DNA from: Pseudorasbora parva
Lineage: Eukaryota > Chordata > Actinopteri > Cypriniformes > Gobionidae
Length of the DNA stretch: 64,000 nucleotides
Direction of reading: 5' to 3'
Assembly: GCF_024679245.1 (NCBI RefSeq)
Contig: NC_090178.1
Coordinates: forward strand, 45,393,072-45,457,071
How positions within the stretch are numbered: position 1 is the first letter of the stretch; every line of letters begins with the position of its first letter. Of this stretch, positions 10,266 to 21,179 are shown in pieces. The translations under genes and the position numbers were made by a program. Below the pieces are notes generated by a model. The model searched no databases. It worked only from the letters and a program-made list of their open reading frames with translations, and was not told where the DNA came from.

Positions 10266-11325
10266 TTAAAGGGGTGATGAACTGAGAAATCAACTTTCCC
10301 TTAAGCCTTTGATATATGAATATCCTGTAAGTTCCAGAGCTGAAAACTTCAAAACTTTTCTTTGTTAGTCAAAGAAAAGCTTTTTTTGACACCAGGCCCA
10401 GAAAACGAGAGCTCTCAACTATATATTGATCAATGATGTAATAAAACGGGGAAACCCGCCCACCGACTCGTGGAGCTAAACGGATCGCCCGAGCAATAAA
10501 CATGCCGAAGATAGCAAGATATTGTGCTGTGCCTTACATGTACATTTAGTTATAAAGATTTGAGCTGTGGAACATCTGGCCTGAGATGAGGCCTTCTCTA
10601 AAAATTATGGCTCGTCTTCAGCGTTCTTTAGAGCATTTGCAGTACATTCGCGGCAGATAGATGCAAGTGCCACTAAGTATTGAAGCTCTGGTAACAAAAC
10701 AACCAGTTCAAAAACAAAAATATACAAGTGACGGGAGCAACGCTATGAATTTTGCCGCCTTCACGCTCGCCATCATTACTAAGGAACTGGGTAAACAGCT
10801 GCTGGTTTGATGACGCAAACAAACCCCGGTTTGGACCCAAAAAATAAAATATGAACACAGTCCACCGAGGGGGGAGCAATCGAACTCGGGTTCAGTCGAG
10901 GCAATCGAACCAAGTGTGAGCACTATGGGCCAACGCTCACAAAGCTCAACGTTCCAGGGCTGTGTTTTTTTTGGGGGTGGTTGAGGAGATCCCCCCCCCC
11001 CCCCCAAATAATAATAATGAATTTTTATTATTATTATTATTATATCATTCCGGTTGCCGTTTTCAAAACAATACCTCCCTCACGTGAACTGACAGGGGAG
11101 CAGAAGTTAATTAAATATGCAAATCTGATCCAATCCTAGCAGTGGGCGTCTACAGAGTGGCATGCTCATCAAAACTAAGCATTCAGAAGAGAGCCTCAAA
11201 ATCAGTGTAGAAAATAGCCTATTACTTATTCATTATGATGTTTTTGAATGTAAAAACTACACAAACCTCATTAGTTGACCTTAGACAACAGTATAAAAAA
11301 ATAAAAAACCCAGTTCATGACCCCT
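10266..11325. mobile_element. Non-autonomous TTAA-type element
   Basis: The left end is TTAAAGGGGTGATGAACTG. The right end reads CAGTTCATGACCCCT, whose complement AGGGGTCATGAACTG matches with one change. The right TTAA is not preserved (CCCCTGTGTT). TTAA targets are typical of the piggyBac and Kolobok superfamilies. Inside are a C-rich tract near 10990-11004 and a short ATT/TAA run, and no transposase. Confidence 0.7.
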
Positions 11326-11339
11326 GTGTTACACAATTT

Positions 11340-12058
11340 TGCGTCTCAGTCTATTTTGTCTTATAAAAAATAATATTTTTACTGAAAACCGAAACATAAA
11401 TTAAATAATGATTAAGAAACATGTTTTTTGCAGTGCACAGACAAAGGGCCGTATTACTCCATGGTATTTGTGAGTAATCTTCAGACAGACAGGAGCTTTA
11501 TAGAGCCGAGAGAAGAGATCAAGAGTGAGGAAGGGAATCCCGCATAACAGAGGTATCTGTGCTGAAAGAGGATCTGTCTGTAGCGTGTGAAGCTGGTGGA
11601 TTCATGTGCCAAATCTGAGAGGCCATTGCCTCTTCTAAACGAGCTGTCCGACGTGCAGGCACCTGCTGCCGTCCCACCCAGCAGCCTTAACACACGCACA
11701 CTGTCTCCCTTACACCTTGGCTGCCATCTGATCCTTTAGTTGCACATAATCCTGGACAGACTTTTCTACACAAATGCATAAAACCATTACATAAGTAGCC
11801 ATACTGCTTTCTGTCAAACAGTTATTTTGCTTGAAATATGTAGATATACTATAATTACAGAACTGTGCTTTGACATGCTCAGAACCAGTGTGGGCCTTAT
11901 AATGTTTTTTTGTGCTTACAACTTCACAGAATGAGGCACATTTTTGTTATTTATTTGTGTATTATTTAGCATGCATCAGCATGTACATCAGCATTACATT
12001 TGAATTCTGTGTTTGTTAGTGTGTTATTTAGGTATGTTTGAAAGCTGTAACATAATTC
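11340..12058. other. Unassigned non-coding DNA
   Basis: No supported gene. A GC-richer patch at about 11560-11700 could be an exon or conserved element, but no frame has a recognisable motif. Confidence 0.4.
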
Positions 12059-12468
12059 ATGTTTTATTCACAAAATTCTCCACTGGCAAAACACCCAACT
12101 TCCTCCCTGGCATTCTCCTGTAGCTCGGCCGACCTGACGATTCTACCTATTGGGAAGTGGACAATAGTAGGATTGAGGCAAGTGCTGGCTAATTCCATAG
12201 TACAGTTTTCATGGAGGATGAACAAAGCAGAACTGTATGACCTTAAACAGGCCTTCAGCGAGCCTGGGCAGCGCCCCCGACTCCACCGCTGTAAGACCTC
12301 CCCTGCATTCAGCCGAGGCCCAACCTTGCACCATGGCTTCTCCCGCTGCAGCACTGTTTGTGACCAGACCTGCTAGCCTCCCCTCAGCATCTCAGCTTTT
12401 TCATCCCACTGTTCCTAACCAACTTTAATTTCAGTGGCCTGCAGCTCCCATCGTAGACACTAGCAAGC

Positions 12469-12945
12469 TTGATAGTGGACCAAGATCAAAACTACCAACA
12501 TTTCTCTCCTCTTTCCAGTGGCCTGCAGCTCAAGCAAGAGCAAGGCCGCCCCTACCTACAGCACAGACATACATGTCTCATATGCATTCAGTGGCTCAAA
12601 ACATCTGGGCATAGATCCTGGCAGAGATTCAGGACATTGGCTCCAGAGGTGGATCAATTCCACTCCAGTAACTCCAGTAAGTCATTATTCAGAACTGATA
12701 TTCCCATAAACCCCCCACTAAATTCCCTCCTAGACGCATCGCTCAACAGCCTCCTCCAAGCAGTTTCCCCCAGAACAATCAAATCCTATGTGACAGCGTG
12801 GAGATGTTTAAAAGTTTTCCACTTCTTGATAACTTGCAGTTCCCCAAATTTGATTTATCTCCTATCTCAACAACATTAAGGGCTTCCAAATTGGGTCCAT
12901 CAAAGGCTACCTGAGCGGCATACAATCAAACCAAGCTTAAAAGAA
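12469..12945 (+). pseudogene. Tyrosine-recombinase N-terminal fragment, frameshifted
   Basis: The stretch near 12757-12945 reads, across two frame changes, as the SAM-like core-binding domain of a tyrosine recombinase. The blocks are LLQAVSPRTIKSYVTAWRCL, then FDLSPISTTLRASKLG, then SIKGYLSGIQSN. The pattern of S-x-x-T-x-x-x-Y-x-x-A-W followed by an I-x-x-Y-L-S-G-I helix is usual in the recombinases of Ngaro, DIRS and Crypton elements. The catalytic R-H-R-Y region is not present. The gene was interrupted by the Gmr1-like copy that begins at 12963. Upstream frames from 12059 may belong to the same element but have no recognisable motif. Confidence 0.45.
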
Positions 12946-12962
12946 AAGTCAATTTGATCTAT

Positions 12963-13285
12963 TGTGGCGGAGGGACAGGGGATGGGGCGGGGGATTGTCA
13001 AGGTCTGTGACAGCAGAGAGAGAGTTAGACAAGCATGGCATTAGTGGGTCATGTGCAAATGACAAATTCCTGTGTTTTCTTTCAGTAATGGGCATGGAGA
13101 GACTGTATAAAGCCACCTGGAAGAGGAGAATCGAATGAGAGAGACTGTATCAGACTCCTGACCCATCTGAGAAGGACTGAGAAAGCTCTGGGGAATTATT
13201 GTGAGCACCAGAAAATAAAGTTGACCATGAGTTTCCTTCAAGCGACCCTGTCTTCTACCTTCCTTCACTATTTGAACCGTACTAT
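12963..13285 (+). repeat. 5' LTR of Gmr1-like copy 2
   Basis: About 323 bp starting TGTGGCGG and ending near GTACTATA, where other copies end TACA. It has AATAAAGTTGACC as polyadenylation signal, and its TTCTACCTTCCTTCAC tail matches the LTR tails at 15719-15794 and, inverted, at 5627-5660. Confidence 0.75.
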
Positions 13286-13699
13286 AGAGGTGCCAAAACC
13301 TAGGAAGGAAAAAGCAGCCACCAACATGCAATCTCCGTAGTCATCAGTGCCATTTGTGGACATCATCTCTTCCCTCGCGGCCTTCCACAAGGAAGAACAC
13401 CAAGTTCTGCTCAAAATGCAAAGTGACCAGGAACGCTGCTTCTAGGTGATTGTGCAAGGTAGGAGGATTGTGAGAGGTTTCTGAGCTGGATGAACTAGGA
13501 GGTTCAGCCAGAGGCACCAGCAGCCCCGAGCTCTCCCACCCACCTGCTCTTGAACAAAATGGTGCCACAGGACAACCCAGAGGTCTTCCTGAACCTATTT
13601 GAAAAGATGGGCAAAGCAGGTGGATAGGTAAGGGAGCAATGGCCAATCTGGACTGATCCTTCTGCTGTCGGGGGAGGTGCAAGAAGCTGCCTAACAACT

Positions 13700-15640
13700 G
13701 CCTGTCCAGAACCTCCTGGTGTTCAAGGGCCATTTTACAGTGGGTCGGCTGAAGCCCAGTGCAACATTGCCAGCGATTTTGATCAGTGGAGACGAAAGTG
13801 GCCCGCCCTTCATGTTGGCCCAAGAGCTCCGCAAATGGCTACTGGCTGAGGGATGCAACATCGAGATCATCGATCTGGTGGCACTGGAGCAGTTTATCAC
13901 TCGTCTGCCTGATATCGCTAGACTCAGCCATTCGACTGGTGGAGGAGCAAAAAGTGGCGTGCCCAGGGGTCGGCAGAGCTTTACCATCTGTCTCTCTCTC
14001 TCTTCTCATTCTTCTTCCTGTACCCTCCTCTTTCCAAAAAACTTGTCCCTCTCCTCAGCTCCTATCCTCCAGGCTCTCCGAGAATTCCACCCAGAGAGAG
14101 GGGTGGATCCAGCCTAAATTTTTCTGATGGCTCACAAGCTCCTCCCAGAGGGGCAGGTCTGACCACCACCTAGAACAATGTTGGTTTTTCTTTTTTCCAC
14201 TCACTCCACTCGCTTGATCCACTTACTACCACTGGGGTGCTGGGTAGGTCCGGGCTGGCCTGTTGGCATTGTAGGGAACCCGGCATTTTAATTGACAGGT
14301 GTCCAATGATGGAGGTTAATGACAGTTACCTGTAAGTATTAAGGGGGTATCTATCCGGCTTTGGTGGATTCAGGATGTAACAAAACCTTGTTCCATCAAA
14401 GCCTGATTCAGCCCGAGCTTTGGATGCGAGCCGCATGGTTCAGTTACGACGTGTGCACAGAGACATGGTGAAATATTCTCTAGTGTCTACTGTTATTCAA
14501 TTTAGGGGACAAAAACAAAATGTAGAGGTGGCAGTTGATCCACACCTCCGACATGGGATTATTCTGGGAGCCAATTGGCCAGTTTTTAGTGAATTACTGG
14601 GGTATTTATGTGTGGATGTCTCTTGTGAAAAGAAAAAGCAGGAGAAGGGGGCAGTTGTGCAGGTGGGAGAGGCTGAGCCGGAGCAACTGAGATCAGAACC
14701 AGGGGAACAGAGTGCAGTTGCGAGGCTGATCCTCTCCAAACGTGATGATTTTCCCCTGGAGAAGTCTCAGAATGAGTCATTAAAACATGCATTTGAACAA
14801 GAACGTTCCATTGATGGCCAATCTCTCCAGCCTAATCATCCACTCTCTTTTCCATATTTTGCTATTATAAAGGGTTGGTTATATAGAGTGACCCAAGACA
14901 CTCGGACAAAGCTAAATACAACCCAGTTATTACTGCCAAAAAGCCGACTGGAAATGCTTTTCAAGGCAAGTCATTGTAATCCCATGGCTGGACATTTAAG
15001 ACAGGCTCGAACTTTGGACCATCTCTTGTCCCATTTCTTTTGGCCAGGCATTTAAGAGAATGTGCGTAGGTGGTGTGCGTCTTGTCGAAAATATCAGCTG
15101 GTAAATTTGTCGGGCACCCCAAAAACCAACTTTGTGTCCCCTTCCGATAATGCTGGTCCCCTTCGAAAGAATTGGCATGGACCTGGCATGGAGTGATAGT
15201 GGACTATGCAACGCGGTACCACAACCAGGCTTAATCGCCTGAGTGGCGATCCCGAAAGAGATCCTCGCTGATCAAGGTATAACGTTTATGTCATGTACTT
15301 TACGTGAACTTTACAAATTATTGGGCATTAAATTGATTCATACCAGTGTCTATCAGCCAGAAAAAGACAGTGGAAAGATTAAGTTAGTTACGAGTAATGA
15401 TTCGTAAGTTTGTTCAAGAAGACGACAAAAATTAAAAAAGGAACTTGGGAGGAATGACCTTCAGATGGTCAAAACAAAATTTAGTATGTCCTGGACCTGA
15501 GAAGAAACCACACTTTGGGACGGCTGTCAATTGAGAATTTGTTACAGGCCCAGGACAAACAGACCCAGCTTTCTACATCGAGTTCTAAATTACTAGCAAA
15601 GTGACAAGAATGCTTGAGGTCACACAGTGACTTGGGGATC
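13700..15640 (+). pseudogene. Decayed gag-pol of Gmr1-like copy 2
   Basis: Gag is recognisable by LVALEQFITRLPD (near 13880) in the SCAN-like region. The stretch 14420-15055 is an open frame matching the other copy between protease and integrase zinc finger (LILSKRDDFPLEKSQ, then NPMAGHLRQARTLDHLL and FFWPGI). It ends at a stop where the intact copy continues into the H2C2 finger. Integrase-core remnants follow with frame shifts and small deletions (near 15160-15480). No reverse transcriptase motif is present. Confidence 0.8.
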
Positions 15641-15718
15641 TCAATTATGAGGTTGTGCACATGGATTGAGTGAGGGTCTGGTACAGGCCGGACTGTTTTT
15701 TTGGATATATTGAGAAGA

Positions 15719-15794
15719 ATTAAAGTTGTCCAAGAGTCTCCGTCAAGCTGCCCCTGTCTTCTTCCTTCCTTCACTATTTGATATTCGTGCTACA
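15719..15794 (+). repeat. 3' LTR remnant of Gmr1-like copy 2
   Basis: The 76 bp align to the last part of the 5' LTR at 13212-13285, starting with TAAAGTTG and including CCCTGTCTTC and CTTCCTTCAC, and end in TACA beside the TCTAT duplication. The upstream part of this LTR is deleted. Confidence 0.75.
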
Positions 15795-16010
15795 TCTATA
15801 TTTTCATCATCCCATCTCCAATCCAACCATACCAAACTGTTCTTGCGTACCTCCAATTTAGGAAATATAAGGCTATATCTATTTCTGAACCCCTTTTCAT
15901 AGATTCCCATTCAGTCCATCAGAATAAATAAAAATTTTTTTAGCTGAAACATAAGTAGTAAACAAGAGGGCAGCTTACTATGTTTTGTCATGACTGAAGC
16001 GACTGGTTAG

Positions 16011-16555
16011 ATTTATATGTTAAGTTGCTCACGCAACGCAAGTGGCAAAACATTTAAATATATGTTATTGTCAATGTTAAAAATCACACATTACAATAGA
16101 CAAAAAAATCTTGTCTTTCATTTCATAAATCTTTCTTTTTTTCAAGAAATTAAGCAGGTCATAAAGAACTTTGTTTTTCCACCTCCAAAAAGAAAGGAGG
16201 AAGGACGAGTGCTATCCATTATGTCTCCTTATTTAGATTTATTTAAATTTATACACTTATTTATATTATATGTGTCTGTGGTGAAATTACTAGATTTTCG
16301 CATCAATACATGTTTATTTTAATTTTAATGTCACTTTAATTCAGTGCTCTGTACACTGCACTGTACAGCTCCTGGAACGGTTCGCCGGACCGCGTCCGCA
16401 TGCAGTGTGAAAGCTGTAATCCGTTAACATGGGTACGGAAAAAAATACTGATAAATTGATATTGATAAATCAAATTGTTGTTCATTATCATTTAGGGGGG
16501 CTTAGGAACATTTTGGGGTAGCTTCAGCCCCCCTAAAATAGGCCTAACGACGTCA
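16011..16555 (+). repeat. Dispersed repeat, copy B (partner at 1672-2540)
   Basis: It shares the GCTCACGCAACGCAAGTGGC block, the exon-like KNFVFPPPKRK block and the TTTAGGGGGGCTTAGGAAC block with copy A, with internal deletions. Confidence 0.6.
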
Positions 16556-16964
16556 CTGACTTTCTTGTTCTCATTGTAAAGGCCAAAAATAAAATGACAT
16601 ATAAAAATATTTTTGTCAGTAAAAATGGGATTTTAGAAGCCAGTATGATGTTGCTGCCTTTCTATTGAAATAACATTTGCCTACAATTTCTTAAAAGCTG
16701 CCTAAGTCAGCTTGCTGGGTTTTGGAACAGGTCTCTCTTAAATGTCTCCCATTCTGTGTGTATATGTGGACACAGGACATGCCTCAGTGGCCTCAGAGCC
16801 AATGGAGTTTCCCCTCCAAATAGCCCCTCACCCCCACCTCCAACCCTCTTTCCCAAACTGTGGAAAATCTGACCGTTTTGCTCCAGGGATTCTCCACTGT
16901 CAAACAATAACGATGTAACATTACAGTTGTTCCCTATTCATTTTTATTTTTTGCTTATTTTTCA
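16556..16964. other. Unassigned non-coding DNA
   Basis: No supported gene. A 66-codon frame on the minus strand has no recognisable motif. Confidence 0.4.
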
Positions 16965-17120
16965 TTCCCTCTGAATGGAACATGCTTAATAATAATACAA
17001 AATGTTTCTTGAGCAGCAAATCAGTATATTAGAATGATTTCTCAAGGATCATGTGACACTGAAGACTGGAGTAGTGATGCTGAAAATTCTGCTTTGCATC
17101 ACATAAATTACATTTTAAAA
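16965..17120. repeat. Dispersed cyprinid repeat fragment
   Basis: The block TTTCTTGAGCAGCAAATCAG followed by GGATCATGTGACACTGAAGA is one I recognise as very common in cyprinid genomes. The family is not named here. It abuts the Tc1 element's TA. Confidence 0.45.
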
Positions 17121-17319
17121 TACACAGATCAGGCATAACATTATGACCACCTTCCTAATATTGTGTTGGTCCCCCTTTTGCTACCAAAACAGCCCTGACC
17201 TATCAAGGCATGGACTCCACTAGACCCCGAAAGGTGTGCTGTTGTATCTGGCGCCAAGATGTTAGCAGATTCCTAAGGTCCTTTAAGTTGCGAGGGTCCC
17301 CAAGGATCAGACTTGTTTG

Positions 17320-18284
17320 TTAAATGGGGGGTGAAACACTCAGTTTCAGTCAATCTCATGTCAATCTTGAGTACCTATAGAGTAGTATTGCATCCTTCAT
17401 ATCTCCGAAAAGTCTTTAGTTTTATTATATCTATAAAAGAAATATGGGCTGTACCAAATCTTTCCGGAAAAAACCGAGCGCCTGGAGGCGTATCGTGTGG
17501 GCGGAGCTAGAGAATGACTCAGCTAATACAGATATGATCCAGAATCAGATTCGGAGTCTGAAATAAATTGAACAGGAGAAACAGCAGCAGCAGGACGTCC
17601 GTCTCTGTGGTATGTACTGTATTTAGTAGGCTGTCAACATTTGTGTGTTTTTACTCGCAGTTTATGAGGACATGATTCGGTTTATGGACTATTGTATGCG
17701 ACTAAACCTTAGCAGTAGCAAGCAAAACGGTTTTGCACGTCTGACTAGTGTAACGTTATACATAGAACAACAATGGAGTAACGTTAACGCATTTGAATGA
17801 CGAAGCACGCGATCGTGCCGTTTACTGATGTTTACTCACGCAACGATAGCCAACAGCACAGACATTTGAAGCAGTTTTACTCACCGCCTGCTTCCAAAGC
17901 AGGACCGAACCTTTATCGCTGGGACCGCTCCGTCAAAAACACTTCTTTGGTATGATTTGGTGAAGTCCTGACAGCAGTGACTGTGGAAATCCACTTTGCG
18001 ACGCGACTGAAGCGATGCTGTGAAGCTTCCCGTCATTTCTGCGTTCAAATCAGTTCAAATGCAGCGCTGCCTTCCCGGAATGCTGTGTGTCAAGCCGAGC
18101 GATACTCGAAAAAAACTCGCCGAAACTTGTGAGAAACCGGAAGGACTATTTTTAAGACAGAAATACTCCATCAAACGTCCAACATTAGCTTTTGAAACTT
18201 TGTCTATGTTTAGGATGGGAATCCAAGTCTTTAACAGTGTAAAAAGCTCAGTATGCATGTAACAGCATTTCACCCCCCATTTAA
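17320..18284. mobile_element. TTAA element with GGGGGGTGAAA ends, copy 1
   Basis: A TTAA occurs on both sides (17320-17323 and 18281-18284). The inverted ends are TTAAATGGGGGGTGAAA and TTTCACCCCCCATTTAA. It is 965 bp and closely related to 49550-50689 and 56562-57915. No transposase reading frame is present. The conserved 3' part (near 18110-18260) keeps open frames between copies, but I do not regard them as coding. Confidence 0.9.
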
Positions 18285-18780
18285 GTACATCCCAACAGAT
18301 GCTCAATTGGATTGAGATCCGAGGAATTTGGAAGACAAGTCAATTGATACGTGGTCCAGTTCTGATACTCACGTGTCCACTGTTGGTGCTTTCGGCAGAG
18401 GTCAGGGGTCAGCATGGGTACCCTGACTGGTCTGCAGCTATGCTGCCCCATACGCAACAAACTGAGATGCTCTGTGTATTCTGACACATTTCTATCAGAA
18501 CTAGCATTAACTTATTGAGCAGTTTGAGCTCCAGTAGCTCGTCTGTTTGATTGGACCAAACGGGCCAGCCTTCTCTCCCCACATGCATCAAAGACTGTGG
18601 CCTCCCATGACCCTGTGCCGGTTCTCCACTGTTCCTTCCTTGGAGCACTTTTGATCGATACTGACCACTGCAGACCGGGAACAGCCCACAAGAACTGCAG
18701 TTTTGGAGATGCTCTGACCCAGTCAATCCAAATTTGCCCCTTTTCAAACTCGATCAAATCCTTTACATTTGTCCATTTTT
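18285..18780 (-). pseudogene. Tc1-like transposase remnant, copy 2
   Basis: Fragments of the helix-turn-helix region (FEKGQI, then [14 protein letters not shown] in shifted frames) and of the middle part (HLSLLRMGQHSCRPVRVP near 18460) are visible. SSDLNPIEHLLG (near 18310) keeps the catalytic glutamate that copy 1 has lost. Multiple frameshifts and the nested insertion make it non-functional. Confidence 0.75.
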
Positions 18781-18944
18781 CCTGCTTCTAACACATCAAC
18801 TTTAAGGACAAAATGTTTACTTGCTGTCTAATATATCCCACCTACTAACAGATGCCATGATGAAGAAATAATCAATGTTATTCACTTCACCTACATAATG
18901 ATCACGTCCATAAGGTGATAGTAGTATGCCTGATTGGTGTATAT

Positions 18945-20520
18945 TACAATAGAAAATGTACGTGTTTTATAAATGTACGTGTGTATTTTGTGTTCCACAG
19001 AATAATGAAATGCATTTAAGGTTAGGACCATGAAGATGAGATAATTATGACATATACTTTTTTGTGTGAATTAGCCCTTTGAGCAACAATAAATAAACAA
19101 CAACAATAAAATAAGTCGAGAAACATCCAATATCATACATTATGTCAAATCCCTCAAGTTCCACAATGAACATAAAACCCCCCCTGTCTAAAGTAGTATC
19201 ACAGAAGTCATGGAAACACAAAGTAGGCTGTATGTGTTTCAGTTTTACTCAGTGAACTTTTGTTCACACGCTGCTCTGATTATCTGTATTTAGTTTCGTC
19301 ATGCAACATTTTTGCATTCGTTGTGGACAGAAAAATCGCTTGTTACTGGAATCTTGCCACATTACATCTACATAGAGCACCACTAACAGCTCTGTTGATT
19401 ATAATAGAAGCAATCTAGTTTTCTAGAGACTGCATTGGAGACCGTGTTACTGTGTGTGGAGATTCCCAGAATCCATTCTAGCAGCTTCAGGCAGCGGATC
19501 CAGCATGCGGCAGGAGATGAATCATAACATCGGGAAACAGTTGTTAGATATAAATTCTAATAAGGCCATATAAAAGCACATGGAGCAAGTATTAGAGGCA
19601 TGCAGCGGGGAACTGCGGCCAGAGAGTGTGGGACCAGGATGGAGAGAGAGGTAAAAGAGAGGTCAGTGGGAGGAGAACAGCCTGTAGATTGGGATGAAGA
19701 AGAAGCTTGTGGGGCTCTAAATGGAAGAAAAATGGAGCGGGAGACACTGCAAAAAAAAAAAAATTGTGTGGTTTTCCTGTAGAAACATCTATGCATTCTT
19801 ACATTAAGATACATTCACTTGAGAAGGAAAGTGACAAGCTTCCGGTAACGGCCATACGTGAGTTGAGTTCCGGTGGAAGACTGACCTCTGACCTGACGCA
19901 TGACCTATTGATGAATGTGGAAGTGCAGAGGAGAGAGCAAAACCAAACGGCAATTACGAATTAGAAGTCTAAAACAGGAATTTTTAAAGATAAATATCTA
20001 AGGAGCTTGAGTTAGTTTGAACCGCGAGAGGTGTCTACTCTCACCTTTACGCTACTTCTACATCCTACATCATACTGTACATCGTCATCGCATCAGTGCT
20101 CAACTCAACGCACGCATGGCAACCGGAAGCTACTGATTACAGTTTATAAAGTTATAAATATGGATATTTTTGTTACAAAAACACACTTCACTTCAGAAGG
20201 CATTTATTAACCCCCTGGAGCTGTATGGATTACTTTTTACGATGGATGTGCTTCAAAATCTCAAAATCTACTATTTACTGACATTATAAAGCTTGGAAGA
20301 GCTAGGATATGTTTTTAATATAACGCCAGTTGTGTTTGGCTGGAAGAATTAAGTAATATAAACCTAGGCTCGAGGGGGAATAAATTATGAGATAATTTTC
20401 ATTTATGGGTAAACTAACCTTTTAAGTCCTCGGTTTCCCTTGTTCCTTTGTGCAGTATTGTGTATGTCTGTGTATAACATGGTCGTGATATCCTGAGTTT
20501 TTCCATTACATTTATTTTTA
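18945..20520. other. Unassigned non-coding DNA
   Basis: No gene is supported. Short A-rich tracts (for example 19751-19763) and open frames without motifs. Unique sequence by eye. Confidence 0.4.
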
Positions 20521-20524
20521 AAGA

Positions 20525-21175
20525 CTGAGAACGTTTACATGCACACTAGTAAGCTGATAACACAAATATCAGCTTATTGAAATAACCAGTTTTCCCCGCT
20601 TACATGCAAACCAGTAAACTGACAATGAAAGTAAACCGTGTTTACATGACTTTATTACTAAACCGGGTTATTTGCATGTAGTGACGTCAAAAATAATATT
20701 AGTATTCCAAATGTTGCGTCAGGTGTGATGTTTGTTGTGAAACGTTAAAAACGTATCAGCGGGAGATTTTTGGCTCATATTATCCCTCATGCAGTCACAG
20801 ATGCAGCATTTTGACTGAGCCTCTACTACTTCTGCTGCATGAGATGATGGGGGTAAAAAAATTGGGGTTTTAAAAGAGTCTGCGTTTGTGATATTTGTCC
20901 TTATTTCATGCAAAACACTCGCTGGATGCATTTAAATCTGCTCGAATTATGCGTTTGTCGTCAGCTATCACACATGCGCTCTTCAATAAGCCGTCAGAAA
21001 GCAGCTTAATGCATTTACATGCCACGCGAAATCGGGGTAAGAGGAAAAAAACTGCCTGTGTCGACCAGTTTATGCTCAAGCCGTTTACTCCGATAAAAGA
21101 CAACGGGTTATCGCATTTACATGACCATGTTCGTTTTCGGGCTTATTAAGCATAATCGGCTTAAGATCGTTCATC
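20525..21175. repeat. Possible inverted-repeat element rich in TTTACATG
   Basis: The motif TTACATG recurs at about 20534, 20601, 20641, 21015 and 21117, with variants. The ends are weakly complementary (TAGTAAGCTGATAAC-like left, GGGCTTATTAAGCATAATCG right). I recognise the style as a fish repeat but cannot fix exact ends or a target duplication. Confidence 0.35.
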
Positions 21176-21179
21176 TAAA

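Larger units (their letters stand above)
12963..15794 (+). mobile_element. Gmr1-like element, copy 2, internally deleted
   Basis: It is flanked by a perfect five-base duplication, TCTAT, at 12958-12962 and 15795-15799. It starts TGTGGCGG and ends GCTACA. A 5' LTR, degenerate gag, protease-linker and integrase sequences, and a short 3' LTR tail remain. Reverse transcriptase and RNase H are absent: integrase is followed almost directly by the LTR tail. Because integrase precedes RT in this group, one deletion between integrase and the LTR explains the structure. The orientation is opposite to the 5627-9965 copy. Confidence 0.88.
17121..18944 (-). mobile_element. Tc1-like transposon, copy 2, split by a TTAA element
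   Basis: The left end is TACACAGATCAGGCATAACA and the right end is TGCCTGATTGGTGTATA, its inverted counterpart. The transposon body is interrupted between 17320 and 18284 by a 1-kb TTAA element. Removing that insertion rejoins the Tc1 sequence at ACTTGTTTGT and GTACATCCC. Confidence 0.85.

Noticed and set aside
13344..13987. Minus-strand frames of 98-159 codons
   Set aside because: Antisense to the degenerate gag of Gmr1-like copy 2.
18055..18306. Open frame recurring in the three GGGGTGAAA elements (also near 50392 and 57668)
   Set aside because: The frame is kept because the copies are nearly identical DNA. It spans the element end, has no transposase motif, and differs in length between copies.
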